Part shown: in pieces, positions 33,174-42,783 of the stretch
How positions within the stretch are numbered: position 1 is the stretch's first letter
How the letters are laid out: the number at the start of each line of letters is the position of its first letter
Assembly: GCF_018614195.1 (NCBI RefSeq)
Contig: NZ_JAGGOT010000019.1
Location: forward strand, 1 to 64,000
Length of the DNA stretch: 64,000 bases
Source of the DNA: Streptomyces sp. ISL-43
GTDB lineage: Bacteria > Actinomycetota > Actinomycetes > Streptomycetales > Streptomycetaceae
Direction: 5' to 3'
The notes under the pieces: model-generated
Databases searched by the model: none
The model's input: the letters and a program-made list of their open reading frames with translations, nothing else
Told to the model about the DNA's origin: nothing
Program-made: the position numbers and the translations under genes

Positions 33174-35062
33174 TGACCACCGAGGCCATCGCGTTGACCG
33201 CGAGCGTCGACCGTTCCCTGGCCCTGGCCGCCCGTACGCTCCGAGAGCGCCAGGATCCGGCCGGCCACTGGAAGGGCGACTTCGAGACCAGCCTCATCGG
33301 CGAATCCGGCGAAGTCATCCTGCGGCACTTCCTGCGGCTGGCGGACGACGGGTCGGTCGCCGCCGCGGCGAAGACGATCCTCAGCGAGCAGTCCGCCTCG
33401 GGCGGCTGGGCGTCCTACTACAAAGGGCCCGACGAGCTCCTGCTCTCCATCTTCTGCTACGTCGCGCTGCGGCTCGCCGGCCACGACCCGGACGAACCCG
33501 CGATGCGCGCGGCGGCCGGGTCGATCCGGGGCAACGGCGGCATCGAGAGCGTCGACAACCTCATCATGCTCGCCTGGCTGGCCCTGATCGGGCTGTGGCC
33601 GTGGCGCGACATCCCGCTCATCCCGGCGGAGATCGTCCTGCTGCCCAGCAGGTTTCCCGGCAACATCTACCAGATAGGCGCCGCCGCCCGCGGGATCGTC
33701 GTCGCCAACAGCCTGTTCATGGCCGACCGGCCGGTCGTCCCCGCCGGCTTCGGCATCGGTGAACTGTTCGCCCGGCCCAGCGCCCGGCGAAAGCTCCCGA
33801 GGCCCGCCGCGCTGAGGATCGGGACGGCGCTCAGCCACTGGTACGCCCGCCACCCGGTCGGCTTCCTGCGCCGCAGGGCGATCCGCAAGGCGGCGGACTG
33901 GCTCGTCCGCACCCAGGAACAGGACGGCAGCTGGGGCGGCAACTGGCCGCAGACCGCGAACGTCGTCATGGGACTGGACGCGGTCGGCTTCGGACAGGAC
34001 CACCCGGTCGTCAAGGCCGCGATGGAGGGACTCGACCGCTACGTCGTCGAGAAGGACGGCCACCGCCGGGTGGAGATGTGGACCTCGGTGGTCATGGACA
34101 CCGCCCTGGCCCTGAACGCGACCGCCGCCGCCGGCGGCCCCGACGCGAAGTCCGCCGCCGACCCCGCGGTCCGCTGGCTGCTCGCCAACCAGGTCACCGA
34201 ACTGGGCGACTGGGCCGTCCTGACCAAGGACCCGGTCGCCGGCGGATGGCCGTACGAGTTCACCAACAACGCCAACCCCGACGCCGACGACACCGCCTTC
34301 GCGGTGGCCGCCCTGCGCCGGTTCCATCCGCGCGGCAGCGACGCGGCCGTCGACGAGGCGTGCGAGCGGGCCGGCCGGTGGATGGAGTCCCAGCAGTGCG
34401 AGGACGGCGGCTGGGCCGCCTTCGAACCGCTCCGCTGGCGGCTGCCGGGACGCGACAAACTGGCCGCGATCGGATTCCTCGAAGCGCCCTCCGCCGACGT
34501 CACCGGGCACGTCCTGGAAGCCCTGGGCTCCGACGGCCAGGCCCGCACCCCGGCCGCCCTGCGCGGCATCGAGTGGCTGCGCCGCAACCAGCACCCCGAC
34601 GGGTCGTGGCCCGGCTGGTGGGCCTGCTACCACCTGCACGGCACGAGCGCGGCCGTCACCGGACTCACCGCCTGCGGGATCCCGGGAACCGACCCGGCCG
34701 TGGCCCGGGCCTGCGCATGGATCACCGCGCACCAGCAGGACGACGGCGGATGGGGCGAGGACATCCGCGCGCTGCACGATCCGGCGTGGATCGGGACCGG
34801 CGAGAGCACCCCCTCGCAGACGGGCTGGGCGCTGCTCGCGCTCATCGCCGCGGGCCGCGCCGACAGCGAAGAGGTCCGCGCGGGCCTTGAGTTCCTGGTC
34901 CGCACCCAGCAGGACGACGGCGACTGGGCCGAACCGTGGCACACCTGGGTGGTCCACCACGACGGCCTGTACTGGCGCGACAGCCTGCTGCGCCTCATCT
35001 ATCCCACGATGGCCATGTCGGCGTACCAGGCCGCCACCAGTGGATCGGAGCAGCGGCGATGA
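33173..35062 (+). CDS. Squalene-hopene-cyclase family class II terpene cyclase
   Basis: A 629-aa protein, full length for a squalene-hopene cyclase (~630). The proton-donor motif D370-A-D-D373 is intact and at the usual position. Several QW-type repeats are visible ('GGWASYYKGPDE', 'GSWGGNWP', 'GGWAAFEP', 'GSWPGWW', 'GGWGEDI'). No squalene synthase or other hopanoid genes lie nearby. Its context, between prenyltransferase and aromatic precursor genes, suggests protonation-started cyclisation of the polyprenyl tail on the aromatic ring. ATG 33173 overlaps the upstream stop; GTG 33170 is also possible. Confidence 0.9.
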   Translation: MTTEAIALTASVDRSLALAARTLRERQDPAGHWKGDFETSLIGESGEVILRHFLRLADDGSVAAAAKTILSEQSASGGWASYYKGPDELLLSIFCYVALRLAGHDPDEPAMRAAAGSIRGNGGIESVDNLIMLAWLALIGLWPWRDIPLIPAEIVLLPSRFPGNIYQIGAAARGIVVANSLFMADRPVVPAGFGIGELFARPSARRKLPRPAALRIGTALSHWYARHPVGFLRRRAIRKAADWLVRTQEQDGSWGGNWPQTANVVMGLDAVGFGQDHPVVKAAMEGLDRYVVEKDGHRRVEMWTSVVMDTALALNATAAAGGPDAKSAADPAVRWLLANQVTELGDWAVLTKDPVAGGWPYEFTNNANPDADDTAFAVAALRRFHPRGSDAAVDEACERAGRWMESQQCEDGGWAAFEPLRWRLPGRDKLAAIGFLEAPSADVTGHVLEALGSDGQARTPAALRGIEWLRRNQHPDGSWPGWWACYHLHGTSAAVTGLTACGIPGTDPAVARACAWITAHQQDDGGWGEDIRALHDPAWIGTGESTPSQTGWALLALIAAGRADSEEVRAGLEFLVRTQQDDGDWAEPWHTWVVHHDGLYWRDSLLRLIYPTMAMSAYQAATSGSEQRR

Positions 35063-36468
35063 CCCGTGTGACGGTGGTCGGAGGAGGCCTCGCCGGGATG
35101 ACGGCGGCTTGGGCCGTCCGCAAGTACGGGATTCCGGTACGGCTGCTGGAAGCCGGCCCGGAGCTCGGCGGGATGGCCGGGTCGCGGGTGATCGACGGCC
35201 GGGTCGAGGACCACGGGGTGCACATCTTCCCCGCCTGGTACCGCAACACGCTGAAGCTCGTCGACGAACTGGGCATAGCGGGGAACCTGCGCGAGACCGG
35301 GAGCCTCCACCAGCTGGTGCCGGGCGAGTTCCCCACCTTCCGGTCGGCGGTCACCCCCGTCGCCGACCAACTGCTGTTCTTCTACGGGGTGATCGACCTG
35401 CTCGCCCAGAAGTACGGGGACCGAGACGAATCGCTCCACCGGTTCCTCCACAGTCGCTGGTACCTGACCGAAGCGGCGATCGCCGACGTCGAGCACCTCT
35501 TCGTCGCCTCCAGCGCCGCCGAGAGCCGGGCCGTGTCGGCCGCGAGCTTCCGGGGCAGCATCGCCGCCTTCGCACGCCACCCCGGCAAGGTGCGCATGCC
35601 CAGGGGGGACCTCCAGCAATGGTTCATCGGCCCCTTCCGGCAGCGGCTGGAAGCGGCCGGCGTCGAGGTCCGCACCGGCGCGGAACTCCTGGAGGTCTCC
35701 GTGGACGGCGGCCGGCTGGACACCCTGACCGTGCGCGACGGTGACACCGTGACCGAGGACGTGGACGGCCACGTGGTGCTCGCGGTCCCGCACGGGAGGC
35801 TGTCCGGGCTCGGCGTCGGCGTCACCGGCGCGCTGCAACCACCGTACGGTGTCGACGAGTTGGTGTCGCGACCGCTGGGGGCGCTGCACATCTACCTGCG
35901 CAGGCGGCTGCCGGGAGTGCCCGCCGAGCACATCCGCCTGGTCGAGTCGCCGCACGCGATCACCCTCATCGACATCGGCCAGGTCTGGGAGGGGCACGAC
36001 ACCAGCCTCCTCAACTGCGTGGTCGGCCGCGCCTCGCAGCTCGCGCACCTGTCCGAAGACGAGGCGGTCAAAGTCCTCGTGGAGGAGCTCATGAGTTACA
36101 TACCCGTCCTCACCTGGGACGACATCGAGCACGTCTGCTACCAACCCCACGACAAGGCGCCGTTCTTCGCCCCCGGGCCCGGATCCGACCGGCACCGGCC
36201 GACGGCCACGACCGCACTCGGCAACATGCACGTCGCCGGCGACTACTGCGCGGGCCCGGCCGGCGTGGCGGGCATGGAGGGCGCCGTGCGCTCGGGCCTC
36301 GCGGCCGCCGAGTCGGTACGGCGGGCCCTGCGGCCCGACGCCCAGCCGGTGCGGATCGACCGGATCGGCGGGGTCAGCCCGGCGCTCGCCCGCACCCTGC
36401 GGGTCGCCCTGGCCCCGGTCGCGGCGGGCATCAGGCTGCTGGCCAAGAACACGGGCGGCGCGTCGTGA
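35059..36468 (+). CDS. FAD-dependent amine-oxidase/phytoene-desaturase family protein
   Basis: A 469-aa flavoprotein with N-terminal 'VTVVGGGLAGMTAAWAV' dinucleotide motif, 'LLEAGPELGGMAGS', and C-terminal FAD motif 'MHVAGDYCAGPAGVAGMEGAV'. The overall layout resembles HpnE-like or carotenoid desaturase-like enzymes that act on long isoprenoids. It could dehydrogenate or reduce the prenyl chain, or oxidise an aminophenol to an iminoquinone. It is coupled to the cyclase (ATGA) and to the next gene (GTGA). Confidence 0.82.
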   Translation: MTRVTVVGGGLAGMTAAWAVRKYGIPVRLLEAGPELGGMAGSRVIDGRVEDHGVHIFPAWYRNTLKLVDELGIAGNLRETGSLHQLVPGEFPTFRSAVTPVADQLLFFYGVIDLLAQKYGDRDESLHRFLHSRWYLTEAAIADVEHLFVASSAAESRAVSAASFRGSIAAFARHPGKVRMPRGDLQQWFIGPFRQRLEAAGVEVRTGAELLEVSVDGGRLDTLTVRDGDTVTEDVDGHVVLAVPHGRLSGLGVGVTGALQPPYGVDELVSRPLGALHIYLRRRLPGVPAEHIRLVESPHAITLIDIGQVWEGHDTSLLNCVVGRASQLAHLSEDEAVKVLVEELMSYIPVLTWDDIEHVCYQPHDKAPFFAPGPGSDRHRPTATTALGNMHVAGDYCAGPAGVAGMEGAVRSGLAAAESVRRALRPDAQPVRIDRIGGVSPALARTLRVALAPVAAGIRLLAKNTGGAS

Positions 36469-37235
36469 TCGCCATGGTGACCGGCGCGGCCGGTGGCATG
36501 GGCTCGGCGGTGGTGCGCCTGCTCGCACAGCAGGGCGCCACGGTCGCGGCGGTGGACCGCGACCCCGTCCGGCTGGCCACCCTGGTCGGGAAGCTGACCG
36601 CTGACGGGCTCGACGTACTGGCCCGTCCGGCGGACGTCGCGTCGAGCACCGAGGCCGAGGCCGTGGTGGACGACGTGGAACGGACCGTCGGGCCCATCGA
36701 CCACCTGGTGAACTCGGCCGGAGTGCTCCGGCTGGGAGAAGCCGCCGAGACGACCGATCAGGACTGGCACGACACCTTCGCGGTCAACACCAACGGGGTC
36801 TTCTTCATGTCCCGGGCGGTCGTCAACCGCATGATCCCGCGCGGACGGGGAGCCATCGTCACCATCGCCTCCAACGCGGCCGGCACCGCCCGCTGGAACA
36901 TGGCCGCGTACGCCGCGTCCAAGGCGGCGGCGATCTCCTTCACCAAGTGCCTCGGCCTCGAAGTCGCCCGGTACAACATCCGCTGCAACCTCGTGGCCCC
37001 CGGCTCCACGGACACCCCGATGCTGCACGGCATGCATGGGGACGGGCGGGCGTCCGTAGCCTCCATCACCGGGGACCCGGCCGCATACCGGGCCGGCATC
37101 CCGCTGGGCAAGGTGGCGAGCCCGCAGGACGTCGCGCACGCCGTGCGCTTCCTGCTGTCGGAGGAGGCCGGACACATCACCATGCACGGCATCACCGTCG
37201 ACGGAGGGGCGACCCTCGGAGCGCAGGTGTCCTGA
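36465..37235 (+). CDS. EntA/DhbA-like short-chain dehydrogenase (probable DHHA to 3-hydroxyanthranilate)
   Basis: A 256-aa classical SDR: '[13 protein letters not shown]' nucleotide motif, NSAG, '[13 protein letters not shown]' catalytic Tyr-Lys, and '[12 protein letters not shown]', which is the hallmark of 2,3-dihydro-2,3-dihydroxybenzoate dehydrogenases. Next to PhzD and PhzE the expected substrate is trans-2,3-dihydro-3-hydroxyanthranilate, giving 3-hydroxyanthranilate. GTG 36465 overlaps the upstream stop and the downstream ATG overlaps its stop (TGATG). Confidence 0.88.
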   Translation: MIAMVTGAAGGMGSAVVRLLAQQGATVAAVDRDPVRLATLVGKLTADGLDVLARPADVASSTEAEAVVDDVERTVGPIDHLVNSAGVLRLGEAAETTDQDWHDTFAVNTNGVFFMSRAVVNRMIPRGRGAIVTIASNAAGTARWNMAAYAASKAAAISFTKCLGLEVARYNIRCNLVAPGSTDTPMLHGMHGDGRASVASITGDPAAYRAGIPLGKVASPQDVAHAVRFLLSEEAGHITMHGITVDGGATLGAQVS

Positions 37236-37897
37236 TGGCCGGCATACCTCCCATCGCCCCCTACCCGCTGCCCCTGCCGGGCGAACTCCCCCCGGTGGTC
37301 GTGGACTGGCAGGCCGACCCGCGGCGTGCCGTGCTCCTCGTCCACGACATGCAGGAGTACTTCCTCGAACCCTTCCCACGGGACGCCTCGCCCGGAGCAC
37401 CCCTGGTCCACAACGCGGCACTGCTGCGCCGGCGCTGCGCCGGACTCGGCATCCCGGTCGCCTACACCGCCCAGCCCGGCGGGATGACGCCGCAACAGCG
37501 CGGCCTGCTCGTGGACTTCTGGGGTCCCGGGATGCGGACGGCACCCGAGCACCGCCGAGTAGTCGAGGCCCTCGAACCGGCGGCCGGCGACTGGCTGCTC
37601 ACCAAGTGGCGCTACAGCGCCTTCTTCCGGACGGACCTGCTGGAACGCATGCGGGCCGAGGGCCGCGACCAGCTCGTCCTCTGCGGTGTCTACGCGCACG
37701 TCGGCGTCCTGATGACGGCCGTGGACGCCTTCACCCACGACATCCAGCCGTTCCTGGTCGCCGACGCCGTCGCCGACTTCTCCGCCGACCACCACCGGCT
37801 CGCCCTGGAGTACGCGGCGCAGCGGTGCGCCGCCGTCGTGACCACGGCAGCCCTGTGCGAGGCCCTCGCGGCCGTACCGGCGGAGGGATCGCGGTGA
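37235..37897 (+). CDS. phzD: Isochorismatase PhzD
   Basis: A 220-aa protein very like PhzD from end to end ('[13 protein letters not shown]', '[16 protein letters not shown]', '[11 protein letters not shown]', '[18 protein letters not shown]'). Catalytic Asp38 and Lys124 are present. There is no aryl carrier domain, unlike EntB. It hydrolyses 2-amino-2-deoxyisochorismate to dihydro-hydroxyanthranilate plus pyruvate. It is coupled to the dehydrogenase (TGATG) and to PhzE (GTGA). Other phenazine genes (phzA/B, F, G) are absent, so it feeds a different pathway. Confidence 0.93.
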   Translation: MAGIPPIAPYPLPLPGELPPVVVDWQADPRRAVLLVHDMQEYFLEPFPRDASPGAPLVHNAALLRRRCAGLGIPVAYTAQPGGMTPQQRGLLVDFWGPGMRTAPEHRRVVEALEPAAGDWLLTKWRYSAFFRTDLLERMRAEGRDQLVLCGVYAHVGVLMTAVDAFTHDIQPFLVADAVADFSADHHRLALEYAAQRCAAVVTTAALCEALAAVPAEGSR

Positions 37898-39807
37898 GCG
37901 CCGGGAACCGGGCCGCGGCCGGCCCGTACGGAGCCCCGGACCTCCTGGCGCGCGTACTGGAGGGGACCGCGCCCGCCTTCGCCCTCCTGCACCGTCCCGA
38001 GGCCACCTCCCCGGACACCCTGGAGGTGCTGCTCGGCGACGCGTCCCCCTGCCGCACTCTGGCCGACCTGCCGCTCCCCGACACCGAGGCCCCCGGGGGC
38101 GGTCACGAACTGCTCGCCCTGGTGCCCTACCGGCAGATCACCGAGCGCGGATTCGCGGCCCACGACGACGGCGAACCGCTGATCGCGATGACGGTCACCG
38201 GTCAGGAGGCGCTGCCGCTCGCGGCGGCCCTGCGCCGGCTGCCGAACGAGCCGGTCAAGGTCGACCAGGACGCCTTCGACATCCCGGACGAGGAGTACGC
38301 GCGGATCGTGCGGCGCGTCATCGCCGACGAGATCGGCACCGGGGAGGGCGCGAACTTCGTGATCAAGCGGACGTTCACGGCATGGCTGCCGGGCTTCTCC
38401 CCGGTCGGCGCCCTGTCCTTCTTCCGCCGGCTGCTGGAACGGGAGACCGGCGCCTACTGGACCTTCCTCGTGCACACGGGCGACCGCGTGCTGGTGGGCG
38501 CGACCCCCGAGCGGCACATCAGCGTGCGCGACGGCACGGCGGTCATGAATCCCATCAGCGGCACGTACTGCTATCCCGGCGGCGGCCCCACCCTCGACGG
38601 AGTGATGTCCTTCCTGACGGACCGCAAGGAGACCGACGAGCTGTACATGGTCGTGGACGAAGAGCTGAAGATGATGGTCCGCGTCTGCCCCTCCGGCGCG
38701 CGCCTCGTCGGCCCCTACCTCAAGGAGATGGCACGCCTCGCGCACACCGAGTACCTCATCAAGGGACGCACCGACCGCGACGTCCGCGACATCCTGCGGG
38801 AGACGATGTTCGCACCGACGGTGACCGGATCACCGCTGGAGAACGCGGCCAAGGTGATCAGCCGCCACGAACCGAACGGTCGCGGCTACTACAGCGGCGT
38901 GGCCGCCCTCATCGGACGGGACGCCTCGGGGGAGCGGACCCTCGACTCGTCCATCCTGATCCGGACCGCCGACATCTCGGCGGACGGCCGCCTGCGGATC
39001 GGCGTCGGGGCGACGCTCGTACGCCACTCCGATCCCGAGTCCGAGGCCCGGGAGACGCGGGCCAAGGTCTCCGGACTGCTCGCCGCGCTGGCCGAGCCCG
39101 CGCCCAGCCGCTTCGCCACCCACCCAGAGGTCCGGGCCGCGCTGGCGGGACGCAACGAACTCGTCTCCGGATTCTGGCTGGACGAGCCGGACGGCAGGAT
39201 CGGCGAGGCCGCCGCACTGGCGGGGCGCCGCGTCCTCGTGGTCGACGCCGAGGACACCTTCACGGTGATGCTCGCCCATCAGATCCGCTCCCTCGGGGCC
39301 GAGGTGACCGTACGGCGCTTCGACGAGGAGTACGACATCACGGCCTACGACCTCGTGGTGCTGGGGCCGGGGCCGGGCGACCCCAGGCAGGTGTTGCGGC
39401 CGAAGATCGCGCACCTCTGGGCGGCGGTGTCCCGGCTGCTGGAAGAAGGGCGCCCCTTCCTGTCGGTGTGCCTGAGCCACCAGGTGCTGAGCGCACGGCT
39501 CGGGCTCGCCCTGGAACGCCGCCCCGTCCCGAACCAGGGCGTGCAGCGCGAGATCGACCTGTTCGGCCGACGGGAACGGGTCGGGTTCTACAACACGTTC
39601 GCGGCCCGCTGCGACGGCGACGCCATCGAGCACCCCGCCTTCGGCCGCACCGCCGTGAGCCGGGACCCGGGGACCGGCGAGGTGCACGCCCTGCGCGGCC
39701 CGCACTTCGCCTCGGTGCAGTTCCACGCGGAGTCCGTCCTCACCCAGGACGGGCCGCGGATCATCGGCTCCCTGATCACGGAGGTGATGGGGTCGTGCAC
39801 GCGATAG
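37894..39807 (+). CDS. phzE: PhzE, 2-amino-2-deoxyisochorismate synthase
   Basis: A 637-aa fusion of a chorismate-utilising domain (about 1-400; '[12 protein letters not shown]', '[14 protein letters not shown]', '[15 protein letters not shown]') and a C-terminal glutamine amidotransferase (nucleophile Cys526 in '[10 protein letters not shown]', later '[10 protein letters not shown]'). The length matches PhzE (~627). It makes ADIC from chorismate and glutamine without pyruvate loss, the entry step to 3-hydroxyanthranilate here. GTG 37894 overlaps the PhzD stop. Confidence 0.93.
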   Translation: MSAGNRAAAGPYGAPDLLARVLEGTAPAFALLHRPEATSPDTLEVLLGDASPCRTLADLPLPDTEAPGGGHELLALVPYRQITERGFAAHDDGEPLIAMTVTGQEALPLAAALRRLPNEPVKVDQDAFDIPDEEYARIVRRVIADEIGTGEGANFVIKRTFTAWLPGFSPVGALSFFRRLLERETGAYWTFLVHTGDRVLVGATPERHISVRDGTAVMNPISGTYCYPGGGPTLDGVMSFLTDRKETDELYMVVDEELKMMVRVCPSGARLVGPYLKEMARLAHTEYLIKGRTDRDVRDILRETMFAPTVTGSPLENAAKVISRHEPNGRGYYSGVAALIGRDASGERTLDSSILIRTADISADGRLRIGVGATLVRHSDPESEARETRAKVSGLLAALAEPAPSRFATHPEVRAALAGRNELVSGFWLDEPDGRIGEAAALAGRRVLVVDAEDTFTVMLAHQIRSLGAEVTVRRFDEEYDITAYDLVVLGPGPGDPRQVLRPKIAHLWAAVSRLLEEGRPFLSVCLSHQVLSARLGLALERRPVPNQGVQREIDLFGRRERVGFYNTFAARCDGDAIEHPAFGRTAVSRDPGTGEVHALRGPHFASVQFHAESVLTQDGPRIIGSLITEVMGSCTR

Positions 39808-39838
39808 CCGTCCGACGGGAAGGGACACGGGAAGCGTC

Positions 39839-41062
39839 ATGGTTCACGCACTCGTCGCCGGAGGCGGCATAGGCGGCCTCGCCACCGCCCTCTCCCTCGC
39901 CCGACGCGGACACCGCGTCACCGTCCTGGAGCGCGGGGACGGCTTCGCCGAGATCGGCGCGGGCATCCAGCTCGGTCCGAACGCCTTCCACGCCCTGGAC
40001 CTCCTGGGCGTCGGCCAGGGGGTGCGGGGCCGGGCGGTGTTCATCGACGAACTCCGCTTCATGGACGGCACGACGGGCGAGAAGGTCGCCGCGATGCCGC
40101 TCACCGGGCGCTACCGGCACAGGTTCGCCAACCCGTACGCCGTGGTGGCGCGCGGCGATCTCTACCACCCGCTGCTGTCGGCGTGCCGGGCGGCCGACGG
40201 CGTCGAGCTCGTGGCGGGGGCCGGCGTACGGCGGTACGCGCAGGACGGGGCGTCGGTCACCGTGTCCACGGCGGACGGCCGGACGTTCACGGGCGACCTG
40301 CTCGTCGGAGCCGACGGCATCCGCTCGGCCGTCCGCGCGCAACTGGTGGGCGACGGCGCGCCCCGGGTCTGCGGCCACACCATCTACCGGTCGGTGATCC
40401 CGATCGGGAGGGTGCCGCGAGAGCTGCGGTGGAACGCGGTGACCCTGTGGGCGGGCCCCGACTGGCACTTCGTGCACTACCTCATCGGCGGCGGCGACTA
40501 CCTCAACCTGGCCGCGACACTGGACGACGGCGCCCGCGAGCCCGTGTCCGGACGCCCGGCGGACCGGGACACCGTACTGGGGCGCTTCGCGGAGCTGGGA
40601 CCGGCCGGCCGACGCCTGCTGGAACTGGGCGAGGGCTGGCGGGAGTGGGTGCTCTGCGACCGCGATCCGGTCGACGTCTGGACGGACGGCCGGGTGGCCG
40701 TGATGGGCGACGCCGCCCACCCGATGCTCCAGTACGCCGCCCAGGGCGCGTGCCAGGCCCTGGAGGACGCCGTGGTCCTGGGCGGCGTACTCGCTCACAC
40801 CACGGGCGACGACGTGGCGCGGCGCCTGGCGGAGTACAACGCCGTGCGGCGCGAGCGGACCGCGCGCGTCCAGCTGGTGGCCAGGGAGATGGGCACGCGG
40901 CTCTACCACCCCGCGGGCGAGTCCGCGTCGGCGCGCGACGCGATGCTGAGGTCGCTGACCGAGGACGACCTGTACGACAAAGTGTCCTGGCTGCACGGCC
41001 ACCGCCTCGTGGTGCCCGCCCCGCGTGCCGTGCCCGCCTTGAGCGGTGTTCGACTGTCGTAG
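39839..41062 (+). CDS. FAD aromatic hydroxylase (3-hydroxybenzoate 6-hydroxylase/salicylate hydroxylase-like)
   Basis: A 407-aa class A flavin hydroxylase. Motifs: 'GGGIGGLATALSLARRGH' FAD fold, 'LLVGADGIRSAVRAQ' DG motif and 'VAVMGDAAHPMLQYAAQGA' GD motif. The 'GAGIQLGPNAFHALD' segment is typical of 3-hydroxybenzoate 6-hydroxylase and salicylate hydroxylases. It should hydroxylate the aminophenol/3-hydroxyanthranilate ring, perhaps para to a hydroxyl or with decarboxylation, opening a route to an aminoquinone. It lies 31 nt after PhzE in the same operon. Confidence 0.87.
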   Translation: MVHALVAGGGIGGLATALSLARRGHRVTVLERGDGFAEIGAGIQLGPNAFHALDLLGVGQGVRGRAVFIDELRFMDGTTGEKVAAMPLTGRYRHRFANPYAVVARGDLYHPLLSACRAADGVELVAGAGVRRYAQDGASVTVSTADGRTFTGDLLVGADGIRSAVRAQLVGDGAPRVCGHTIYRSVIPIGRVPRELRWNAVTLWAGPDWHFVHYLIGGGDYLNLAATLDDGAREPVSGRPADRDTVLGRFAELGPAGRRLLELGEGWREWVLCDRDPVDVWTDGRVAVMGDAAHPMLQYAAQGACQALEDAVVLGGVLAHTTGDDVARRLAEYNAVRRERTARVQLVAREMGTRLYHPAGESASARDAMLRSLTEDDLYDKVSWLHGHRLVVPAPRAVPALSGVRLS

Positions 41063-41075
41063 GCGAGAAGGTCTC

Positions 41076-42371
41076 ATGGTGAGACATTCCTTCCGGTCCC
41101 TGTCCGTCCGCAATTTCCGCTACTTCACCCTCGGGCAGGTGCTCTCCGTCACCTGCGGCTCGATGATGTTCGTCGCCCAGGACTGGCTGGTCCTGTCGAT
41201 GTCCGGCGACTCGGCGCAGACGCTCGGCGTGGTGACCGCGCTGCAGTTCGCCCCGGTCCTGCTGTGCAGCCTCTACGCGGGACGGCTCGCCGACCGGCAC
41301 GACAAGCGCCACCTGCTGGTCCTGGCCAACATCGCGGCGGGCACCCTCGCCCTGCTGCTGGGCCTCCTGCTGCTCTCCGGCGCCGAGCGGCTGTGGCACG
41401 TCTACGTCTTCGCCCTCGCCCTCGGCACGGTCAACGCCGTCGAGACCCCGGCCCGGATGTCCTTCGTGAGCGAGATGGTCGGCCCCGACCTGCTGCCCAA
41501 CGCCTCCGCCATGAGCGCCGCCTACTTCAACGTGGCCCGCATCGCGGGGCCGGCGATCGCGGGCGTGGCGATCAGCGGCTTCGGGGTGGTGTCCGTGGTG
41601 CTGCTCAACGCGGTCAGCTACGTGGCCACGGTCGCCGCGCTGCTGTTCATGCGTCCGCAGGAGCTGACGCGCCCCGAGGTCCGGCCGCACGACGCCAAGG
41701 TGTCCGACGGGCTGCGCTATCTCTCCGGCCGCCCGGACCTCGTCCTCCCGCTGGTCCTCGTCGCCTGCGTCGGCCTGCTGGGCTTCAACTTCCAGCTGGT
41801 CCTGCCCCTGCTGGCCAAGACGGTGTTCCACACCGGCTCGGCCTCCTTCGGGATGCTGACCACCGCGCTGGCGGCCGGCTCGCTGGCCGCCGCCTTCGTG
41901 ACCGCCGGCCGCAGCGGCCGGCCCTCACAGCGGCTCGTCCTCGGCGCGGCCGTCGCCTTCGCCGCCGTGGAGACCGCCGCGGGCCTGGTGACCGGCTACG
42001 CCGCGGCCCTGGCCCTGCTGGCCGCCACCGGATTCGCGGCCGCGTACTTCGCCCAGGCCGCCAACCACCGGATCCAGCTGGGGAGCGACCCGCAGTACCG
42101 CGGCCGGGTGATGGCGCTGTACTTCCTCATCTTCCAGGGCTCCACGCCGGTCGGCGCCCTGCTCTGCGGCTGGCTGGCGGAGCACTGGGGCGTGCGGGTC
42201 GTGCTCTGGGGCGGCGGCCTCGCCTCGCTGGCCGTGACCTTCGTACTGATCTTCGTGTCCGCGAGGTACCGCCCGGACCGGCCCGACGGGACCCGCCCGC
42301 CGGAGCCGGAGCAGGACCGTCCGGATCATCCGGACCAGGGAGAACGCAAGACCCGCGCGAGCACGGGATGA
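41076..42371 (+). CDS. MFS exporter (EntS/DUF894 type)
   Basis: A 431-aa major facilitator with about 12 helices. It opens 'SLSVRNFRYFTLGQVLS', has the loop motif 'AGRLADRHDKRHLL', and 'ETPARMSFVSEMVGPD' typical of EntS-like drug/siderophore exporters. It ends the meroterpenoid operon 13 nt after the hydroxylase and is the likely product exporter or self-resistance pump. The C-terminal tail is Pro/Arg/Asp-rich. Confidence 0.9.
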   Translation: MVRHSFRSLSVRNFRYFTLGQVLSVTCGSMMFVAQDWLVLSMSGDSAQTLGVVTALQFAPVLLCSLYAGRLADRHDKRHLLVLANIAAGTLALLLGLLLLSGAERLWHVYVFALALGTVNAVETPARMSFVSEMVGPDLLPNASAMSAAYFNVARIAGPAIAGVAISGFGVVSVVLLNAVSYVATVAALLFMRPQELTRPEVRPHDAKVSDGLRYLSGRPDLVLPLVLVACVGLLGFNFQLVLPLLAKTVFHTGSASFGMLTTALAAGSLAAAFVTAGRSGRPSQRLVLGAAVAFAAVETAAGLVTGYAAALALLAATGFAAAYFAQAANHRIQLGSDPQYRGRVMALYFLIFQGSTPVGALLCGWLAEHWGVRVVLWGGGLASLAVTFVLIFVSARYRPDRPDGTRPPEPEQDRPDHPDQGERKTRASTG

Positions 42372-42374
42372 ACC

Positions 42375-42597
42375 GGGGGCGAGAGCGGGCCCCGCGGCGG
42401 TCCTGGCCGAGGGCCATCGCGGACATGTTGGCGATCATCAGCACCGGGATCGCCGTGGCGAAGAGGTTCACGAGGTGCCGGACGACCGCCTTGCCGTAGC
42501 CCAGGCGCTCGTCGGTGCCGGCCCGGACCACTTCCAGCCCCAGCGCCCGCTTGCCGGGCGTGGCGCCCCAGCGGGACACGCTCAGCGGGGCCCATGC
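42375..42597 (-). pseudogene. RDD-family membrane protein remnant
   Basis: In one minus-strand frame this reads 'WAPLSVSRWGATPGKRALGL', then a segment with 'GKAVVRHLVNLF' and one hydrophobic helix, which matches the middle of an RDD protein (TPGKR signature). The first helix on one side and the usual 'HDLLAGT' end on the other are missing, and the fragment runs into the end of the MFS gene. The rest of the 412-bp gap (42598-42783) is GC-rich and shows only a ribosome site for the EF-hand gene (GAAAGGA). Confidence 0.55.
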
Positions 42598-42783
42598 TTC
42601 CGCCCGGGTCCGTGCCGCCGCGCGCGGCCTGCCTGGCCTCTCCCCTGTATGACACCACGCGGTCCCCCCGCCCGCCCTCCGGGGCGAGGGGGAGACCGGC
42701 GGCGGGCGGGGCGGCGGCGGGTCATAGGCTGTCGGTCCGGCGGATCTCCGCCCGCGGTTCCCTCCTGCTGAAAGGACCACGTC

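Noticed and set aside
28449..35062. Hopanoid cluster because of the squalene-hopene-cyclase family member
   Set aside because: No squalene synthase-like or hpnH/hpnG-like genes are present; the cyclase is coupled to a UbiA-type prenyltransferase and an aromatic precursor pathway.
36465..39807. Phenazine biosynthesis cluster
   Set aside because: PhzE and PhzD are present, but phzA/B, phzF and phzG are not, and the surrounding genes are for terpene and aryl-prenyl chemistry.
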